A DNA stretch of 64,000 nt, taken from the NCBI GenBank assembly GCA_000827205.1, contig KN832554.1:2132892-2196891 (forward strand), written 5' to 3'. Origin of the DNA: Plicaturopsis crispa FD-325 SS-3 (lineage: Eukaryota; Basidiomycota; Agaricomycetes; Amylocorticiales; Amylocorticiaceae). Both the position numbers and the translations under genes were made by a program. Under the pieces are notes generated by a model. That model saw nothing but the letters and a program-made list of their open reading frames with translations. It made no database searches and had not been told where the DNA came from. Shown piece after piece: positions 57,266 through 64,000 of this stretch (positions within the stretch are counted from its first letter, which is position 1; each line of letters begins with the position of its first letter).

Positions 57266-60173
57266 TCAGATCCCGATATTCACCAGCTCATGGCTCGCCG
57301 TGTTGAGACGCTCCCACTTGTTCTTCAGCTCTTCGCGGCGTACGGATATGCTGGGGTGCTCCTGCACAAGCTCCGTGCACACACGATGCCCGTCGGGACC
57401 ACTCACACCGAGGCCTTTGTAAAGTGCCTGCTCGAGGTCGCGCTCCAAGCCTCGGATGAGCTCACGGTCGATCGCAAGCGGGATATTATCCATGAAACGC
57501 TTGTATGCGACTAAAACGTTCGATGAATAAATGTAACATAGCATGAGTTCAAGCGCAAGACAAACCTTGGAAATACGCGCGTACGCCCGCCATGATATTC
57601 AGAGCTGGTTCGTATGGATCGGCTGGGAGTAGTTTCGGGAGATCCGTCGGCTTGAGACCGCTAAATCCTACTTCGGTCAGGCCTGACATTGCTTTGGACA
57701 TGCTATTCGTAAAACCAGTGGCTAGCTGAGGGTGGGTGTGTGGCTTGTACGACTGCAGGTTTGTGAGGAGGGAAGAGTTTTCGCCTAGTTCTCTTGCGCC
57801 CTTGTAATACGACATAAATTTATCCTAGGAGCATGGAGCATCAGTACTTGAACAGTGAATTGAAGAGGAGTATGTCGACCTTGTAGTCGGAGTAGTAGTG
57901 GGTATTGAGGGTAAACGGACGTTGCTCCAGCTGAAGAAGCCATTCGATCTTCCTAGTTGCATTGTCGCCACACGTTTTCAAATGGTCGCTGACGACCAGC
58001 CTACGCAGTCGACTGTTGTGAGATAACAAAGAAGGCAAGGATAGATTCACTTACATCACGCGCTGCTGCAGTCCACCGTTCCCGAATGCCTCGAAATGGT
58101 CCGCAATGACCTTCTTGACGTAACTGGTGAGTGTCCTCTGGACGCTCTGGTACAATAACTGAGAGGGCACATTCCACTTCTCGACAACTTCCGAGATGAA
58201 CCCCTCGTGCACCACGAAAGGATAATTGTCCGGGAGCTCGCGCGTGCGGGCTCTTGAGAACGAAAATTAGTTAGCACTAGAATCCGAATGACTTGGCAAA
58301 ACAAAACTTGAAACTTACTTCTGCGCACGAGAAAGAACGTCGTCAATATAGATCGGATCCACGGCCTTGATGACATGCTGTTCCTCTTCCCTAGCTTCCT
58401 CCTCATTGGACAAAAAGTCGGCCTTCGGCAATGAGCGCGACTGAGCATGTTTGCGTTCGTATGGGCGGAACTCCGGTGCAGTGTTTCGGATAGCTCGCTG
58501 GAAGTCCAGCTGCGCGGGCCGGATCGACTGGAGCAGCCCGTCCTCGGTGGGCGTGCCCTCGAGATGCCGCGACAGATCGCGCGTAAATTTGCCAATTTTC
58601 TGGAGGATTTCGCCCACGGGGTCAGGTGACGGAGGCTTAGGAAGCTGTCGAAGACTGTCTTTCGTCTTTTCGAGGAGTTTTTGGAGTTCTTCTTGTATCT
58701 CGGGGAGCCTATCGCAGAGTCATTCCCCGATACCACTGCATGCGACGGGAGAATCGAATTTGAGACCTCACCTTTTCCCAATGAGGTCTGACAGGATGAT
58801 GCTGAGTCGCGTCGTTAGATTGCTTGTGCGAAGATATTGTTGATGTATTGATTCCAGCCCTGACCACGGGGACGTCATGGAGAAAAAGTTGTCCTCTTCG
58901 GAGCGCGCTTCAGCCCACGATATGCCCTGCTTCAGAGCGCTTGAATTGGGTTGCTTTACGCAGTACCAGTTATTGGCAAGAGGCTCGTATTCATTGCGAA
59001 TGAAACGAAGCCAATTGTCTTCCTCCCCGGCCGGTATACGGTCAGGTTTGGTGAGGACACCTAACATAGGATGCATTGACTACGAGTTTCATTTGACGTT
59101 TGAGACAGTTGCTTACCGATGGTTCGCTTTCCATCCGGGTCATTTTGCTTTGCCAGATGATGAGCGCCTTGGTTCTCGAAGTCCGCTACAAACATAATAG
59201 CAGATGTTAACGCGGGAGGTCTGAGTATTGAGTAGTAAGAAGACGAAACCAACTTTCGCAAGCTACAGTCAGGAGGATCAGGCAGCTCGGGCGCTCAATG
59301 TACGAGCTGACGAGATTTTTAACGAGCTCAATGTCGCCCGCATCGCCGCCCTTCCCGACGCTGGCGATTAAACCTAGACGTAGAGAGCACCAATTAAAAT
59401 AAGCGCGAGGATCGGAAACTGATATGCACCTTACCGGGAAGATCCACGAAGGAGAGATCGGCGACATCTTTGCCGCTGATCTGCAACGAAACATAATTTT
59501 TGGAGAACGTTAGCTGGCGAACATCAGGGTCTTCATCGTCGCCATCGAGAAAATGTTTGAACGGTGTTTTGGGGTTGAGGATCGCGCGCTGGGCCCGACG
59601 AATGCGTTCTTCTACCTCGGCTTTGTCGGACATAGCGACACCGAACCGCTCATTGCGCACTTGGCCTAGAGGTTGACCTTTGCGGTTGCAAGATGATTAG
59701 TATCATGTATGTCACAATGTTATCCATCTGTCTTACCGTTTTCGTCTGTTAAATACCGCAGGAATACTTCGCAACGCCACGCTTCGTCAGAGTGCGATAG
59801 ACGACACTCGGTTGGGCATCTGGCAGATAAGCTTTGAGTTATTTTATGTACTGTTATGAGGTGGAAAAAGCTCATACCGTGTGCATGTCCCAGCGGCACG
59901 CGGCAGGGTGATGCCTGATATCGATTCGATCAAGGACGACTTTCCGGCCGACTGCGATCCTATAACTGCAATCATGGGAAGATCCATGTCAATCTGGACA
60001 CTTGAAAACATAAATATAAGCCTCCGATAGTTGGAAACAATGACCGTCACTCACCCAGTGCTATGAAGCCGGTTTACGAGGTCAAGTAGATTTCGGCGAC
60101 CTTGAGATAGCTGTCGGTCAGACAAACCAACACCGGAGTTAGGATCTCCATGAACAGAAGCGGGAGGGGACAT
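57266..60173 (-). CDS. Dynamin-like GTPase (Mx/Vps1-type)
   Basis: Membrane-remodelling GTPase that assembles into helices on membranes. The start is at 60173 (MSPPASVHGDPNSGVGLSDR). Exon 1 ends 'NRLHSTG'. Then come 'MIAVIGSQSAGKSSLIESIS' (P-loop GSQSAGKS), 'TLPRAAGTCTR' (switch I Thr), 'DLSFVDLPGLIA' (DxPG) and 'GVLTKPDRIPAG' (TKPD). The middle/stalk domain follows with 'RLPEIQEELQKLLEKT' and 'FRPYERKHAQSRSLPKADFL'. The C-terminal GTPase effector domain includes 'VAYKRFMDNIPLAIDRELIR' and ends at 57266. There is no PH domain and no proline-rich tail, so it resembles Mx or Vps1 more than classical dynamin. About 730 residues over 12-14 exons. Agaricomycetes carry several such paralogues; which pathway this one serves is unknown. 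A MITE lies just past each end. Confidence 0.92.
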
Positions 60174-60744
60174 GTCTCCAGTTTTCATTTTTCGGTGCGT
60201 AATGGATGGGGTGTAGTCGGAGGAAGCCTATGGACGTTCGTGATTTCTGAGAGATCTTATATGCTCGTGGTAGGTTGGGCGCTTACCATCGATTATGCGC
60301 AGCTGCAGCTTATCGCCACGACCGCGTCGAAGGCGCAGCGGCAAGGGAAGTTGGCGAACCACTTGTGGCGTCGTGAATAAGAGTTACATACAAGACGACA
60401 TTCCTCAAGGTGCTCCTTGTGAACGAGATCATCATCCTGGTGTTGTGCTTGGTGTTAAATTTCGATGGCCGTTCGTTTGCTTGTGAGGATAGCCTTAGAT
60501 TTCGTGCCACAGCCCGCAGCTGGCAGTCGAAACACACGAGTGGAACACGAGCCCAAGTGGAACGCGACTCGGATCTGAAGACGGCATGAAGCTTGAAGCT
60601 TTTGGATCTTCCTAGCTTCTAAAGCGCAGCATATTGGTCGACAGATTTATGAAAGATAAGCGGAACGTTGAAAATGGCACTTGCAATCTTTAAGTATTTT
60701 GTCTGCGTGGCGACTTCGTCAGGACTCGGTAGACTTTGGTACTA
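60174..60744. other. Upstream region of the dynamin-like gene
   Basis: Likely promoter, about 570 bp, ending at the MITE. No gene or RNA is recognised. Confidence 0.5.
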
Positions 60745-61218
60745 CAGTTGCGGAATCGCAAAACCGACGCGTCAAGACCCATTTTCCAAGATCTCTATCT
60801 CCTCGCTCAAATTCGGTCCTTTCTGGCTGTAAATTGTGCAATGAAGAGCTTTTTAGATGTAGATAAAACGTTGTTGAGCAGAACTTCAATTTTCTCAATA
60901 TTTAAATTTTTGACCAAAAAAATTTGCACCATCCTACCTTAAAGTAGGTTTCCCACGCTCCCCTGCAGTGCTATTCGCCCGGAAACTCGTTTTTGGGGCC
61001 TATTTGGGCCCAATGAAGCTCCCCGAGACCACCACTTCAAGCAGGGATAAGGTTGAAAAAAAAGTTTTCACCCAGGATTTGCTCCACCCCCTGCCAGGAT
61101 ATTCAAATTGCGAAACAATGCATATTTTGCCCTATTTCCCTCCTAGAAATTCATCGTGAACCGAGATCTTGCCTCAAAAAGTCTCGCCGCAGGCGCCTAT
61201 TTTGTCCTTCCGCAACTG
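60745..61218. mobile_element. Tc1/mariner-like MITE, 474 bp, TA-flanked
   Basis: The left end reads CAGTTGCGGAATCGCAAAA and the right end, read inward, CAGTTGCGGAAGGACAAAA. About 22 of the first 28 positions match. TA lies directly outside each end (60743-60744 and 61219-61220), the target used by Tc1/mariner elements, and CAGT-type ends with a following CAAAA are common in fungal members. There is no open frame of note. The interior is rich in short T and A runs. It sits about 570 bp upstream of the dynamin-like start codon and 870 bp upstream of the esterase. Confidence 0.8.
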
Positions 61219-62090
61219 TAGTGACGGAGACTTAAGGGTAGGCGAGCAGCGACTCCAGTCTCCGAGACAGGGTCAATGATCGCGGAGCATTCGCGGAGTG
61301 GTAAAGCAAATTACATACATGAGATAATAGATTTTGGCAACCTGCAAGGACTCTGTGATACTCAAGTAACTCAACGTTCCATCGACACCCCTTGCTTATC
61401 TTTGTGCAGCGGTAGTACTGCATCGCGAGTCTCCCTTAAACGCTCCCCTAAGAGGGCGCCATGGCGGCTGCGACTTGATCTAACGTCTTCATAAGCGGTA
61501 CATCCCACGCTCAGTCATATCTGAAGCCTGACCCGGCCCTCGTGTTTGCGTCGTGTGCCAGGAAGGGCATCTTGCGCATCCACGACTATACTTCGGGGCT
61601 CAAGGGCTCGGAGTGATTATCGTCATGATGTTATGGTATTGTCGGTATAGAGTGAGTACGTTGCCTACGTGCTCCGGTCGTACATTGTTCTGAACGTTGC
61701 CCACGAACGACTGACACGGCTTGCTATGTGCTTGTACATGTGGACGTTTCGTCTCGACTTCAATCACTGTGAGTCGCTTTGTGGGGTCGTGCCCCAATTT
61801 TCCGGATATTCTTGGACATTACGCGCTCGGTTTTTATATCTCACAGGCCTTTCGCCGCCTGTCTGTACTCTCGCGGCACACCTCAGACTCTCAAGAGGAA
61901 GCACTGCACGCGACCCTCTTGTAAGCAGTATACTGCTCATGACCATGCAATATAGTCACTTGCGCACTCAGCTGGTCCTCCTTCTCTTCGCTTCCATCGC
62001 CGTCTGCGTCACTGACCACCGATCACCGGTCGGCTATGAGTATATCTTGCAGGCAAGGGTACCAGCATGAAGTAACTCCATATTTCCGCA
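61219..62090. other. Upstream region of the esterase
   Basis: Short overlapping frames only. The last few hundred bases are the probable promoter of the esterase gene. Nothing else is recognised. Confidence 0.5.
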
Positions 62091-64000
62091 ATGTTTTTCT
62101 TTGCAGTTCTGCTCGGGACACTTGCAGGATCATGCGCAGCTTCATGCGTTGCGGGATGCGATCCTGGTTCTCGCGTTAGCTCTGCTCCTCTAGTCCAATT
62201 GGAGTGCGGAACCTTCCAGGGGTTCAGCGCCAACTCAACGGACTCTTTTCTGGGTATTCCGTTTGCTCAACCACCGTGAGTCTGCCACCACTTTCGTTTT
62301 CTCAATGGCTGAGTATGGGCATGCATTCAGAGTCGGAACCCTGCGATTTAGGCATCCATTGCCTCCCAAAACCCAGCCAGGCGTGCAGAACGCCACTATG
62401 TTCAGCAATGCATGTCCCCAGCAAAGTAATTTGTCCCCTGGACAAAGCGTCCCGACCATCCCTGGACTCAACGTTTCGAGTATCTTGAGCTCGTCATTGA
62501 ATGTCAATGTATCCGAAGATTGTGATAACTTCAATTTATCAACTGAATTTCACTGCTTATGTTTGTGTACTAGGTCTTTATCTCAACGTCATTCGCCCAA
62601 GCAATATCTCAGATGGCCATAAGATACCTGTCGTCGTAGTGAGTGCTTGTGGTTTTTTTTGGGTGGGCAACCGTACCTGCGTCTGAACGCGGCGTACCGT
62701 ATACTAGTGGATCTACGGAGGTTAGCATTGAACCTCATGAGCATAGACACATCCTTAAATTTGGTAATGCAGGTGGATTCGCTACGGGTACTACGGCGAG
62801 TTTCGATGGCGCACCAATCGTTGAGCGGTCTGTAGCTCTCGGAGAACCTATCATATATGTCTCCATGAATTACCGCTTGAACGGTGAGTGTTGATCCTTA
62901 TAAGAGCTGCTTGATGATCGTTAACGACTTGCACTCTCAAGCATTTGGATTTTTGGCTGGTGAAGAGGTTCAAGATGCCGGGATCGGTAATCTCGGACTA
63001 CATGACCGTACGATTGTCGATTCTAGTGGCACTCGCCGTCTTTCTTATTCTGCCTCTCATCAGAACGATTTGCCTTGCAATGGGTGCAGAAACACATATC
63101 GCTCTTCGGCGGCGACCCCTCCAAGGTGATCATGTAAGGAGTTTCCCTCTTATTCTGCGCCGGTGCGCGGTTCACAAGATGTGTATATGTAGATGGGGCG
63201 AGAGCGCTGGATCGGTGTCCGTGATCGACCAAATTCTGACCAATGACGGCGAGAACGATGGCCTTTTCCGCGGTGCTGTTATGGAGTCTGGGTTCTCACA
63301 ACCAACGTCTGATATCACTGCGGGCCAACCCATCTATGACCACCTCGTCGCATCGACCAATTGTACGACTGCATCGTCGACTTTGGAATGCCTTCGTGCT
63401 GCACCCTACGATGCGCTCATGCGGGCCGTCGATTCGACACCATCGATTTTCAGCTATTCTAGCCTCGACTTGACGTGGCCACCGCGAGTTGATGGCATTT
63501 TCTTGAAAAGAACACCGAGGGAATCACTCGAAGCTGGCCAGTATGCACAGGTGAGTGAAACACCTACTGACGTGCCGTCATGCGAACCCAGCCTATCCTC
63601 GTAGGTACCGATAATCGGATCGGACTGCGACGACGAAGCAACGTCAGTGCATGAAAGATAACCGCAGCTTCTCCGACTGCTAACTAATCTCACCAGCCTC
63701 TTTTCATTGTTTTCCACCAACGTCACGTATGTTTCTTCTCTCAGTGGTAGAAGCTCAGGCTGCTCGCCGCTAAATCCTCCCTTCTTCGTGCCACAGAACA
63801 AACGAAACATTCATCGAATACGTGCGGGAAAAGTAGGTGGCCTGTGCAGTCATAGAGTCTAACACCCTGTAATCGAGAATATCTGCAGGTACTTGGTCGG
63901 CACTAACGACACCGACCTCGCGCAGGTTGCCGCAGCATACCCCGAAGATCCATCTGAGGTAAATGTCCCTTTCATGAATTTAATAGTCTCGTTAACGCTG
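62091..64000 (+). CDS. Secreted type-B carboxylesterase/lipase (partial, runs off the window)
   Basis: Alpha/beta-hydrolase acting on ester bonds outside the cell. The start at 62091 gives a signal peptide (MFFFAVLLGTLAGSCAASC). Family blocks follow in order after splicing: 'FLGIPFAQPP', 'VGTLRFRHPLPP', 'SEDCLYLNVIRP', 'VVVWIYGGGFATGT' (oxyanion hole), 'IIYVSMNYRLN', 'AFGFLAGEEVQDAGIGNLGL', 'HDQRFALQWVQKHISLFGG', 'DPSKV', 'WGESAGSVSV' (nucleophile Ser in GESAG) and 'RVDGIFLKRTPRESLEAGQY'. 'WIYGG' needs a 13-nt micro-exon at 62708-62720, bounded by introns 62639-62707 and 62721-62771. 'IGSDCDDEAT...FSLFSTNVT' lies on two further short exons near 63.6-63.7 kb. The catalytic His and the C-terminus lie beyond 64000. 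Close to Geotrichum lipase-like/cholinesterase-like fungal enzymes; substrate unknown. Confidence 0.9.

Noticed and set aside
62945-63130. Frame break in the esterase between 'GNLGL' and 'WGESAG'
   Set aside because: Two ordinary introns remove the foreign-looking sequence and give HDQRFALQWVQKHISLFGG, so the gene is intact here.
1-64000. CRISPR arrays, bacterial operons, rRNA genes, telomeric repeats
   Set aside because: None is present. The DNA is eukaryotic with spliceosomal introns, and no regular spaced repeats, rRNA segments or terminal repeat arrays were seen.

Overview
This is nuclear DNA from a filamentous basidiomycete, most likely an Agaricomycete (polypore or mushroom type). The genes are split by many 50-70 nt GT-AG introns with CTAAC/CTAAT-like branch sites. 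The gene content fits: a DUF6698 protein, a CFEM surface protein, a barwin-like secreted protein, a secreted GH29 fucosidase, a type-B carboxylesterase and a Gcn1 of Agaricomycete layout. The species cannot be named from the window.

Layout. 0-3 kb: AT-rich DNA, a Gag-like fossil, and a divergently placed seven-exon DUF6698 gene. 3-5.7 kb: no gene seen. 5.7-8.8 kb: a single-pass membrane protein and an unrecognised protein. 9.1-11.1 kb: chaperonin subunit CCT8. 12.9-16.2 kb: secreted alpha-L-fucosidase. 16.4-23.7 kb: a giant serine-rich protein with RasGEF-like, PH and RhoGAP regions. 24.3-26.4 kb: F-box protein. 28.2 kb: barwin/expansin-like small secreted protein. 29.3-31.1 kb: inositol-3-phosphate synthase. 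32.4 kb: a 345-bp hAT-like MITE with an exact 8-bp target duplication, in the promoter region of TIM50 (33.0-34.8 kb). 35.1 kb: a 73-residue homeodomain gene whose WFQNKRR motif is completed across an intron. 36.3-36.7 kb: three tandem tRNA-Thr-like units, one of them intact with a 9-nt intron. 39.2-41.8 kb: MFS anion permease. 42.2-43.0 kb: secreted DUF3455 protein. 44.0-44.8 kb: CFEM/GPI protein. 45.2-54.2 kb: GCN1. 54.6-56.2 kb: 2OG-Fe(II) oxygenase. 57.3-60.2 kb: dynamin-like GTPase with a TA-flanked MITE on each side. 62.1 kb to the end: secreted carboxylesterase, cut off by the window.

Most genes are independent housekeeping or secreted functions, not one pathway. The loose themes are secretion to the wall or medium (fucosidase, barwin-like, DUF3455, CFEM, esterase) and growth or stress control (RasGEF-RhoGAP, F-box, GCN1). 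No biosynthetic cluster is visible. The observations that simple gene lists would miss are three structurally complete non-autonomous DNA transposons of three types, the decaying tRNA-Thr array, the minimal homeodomain gene, the 13-nt micro-exon in the esterase, and the RasGEF-RhoGAP fusion.
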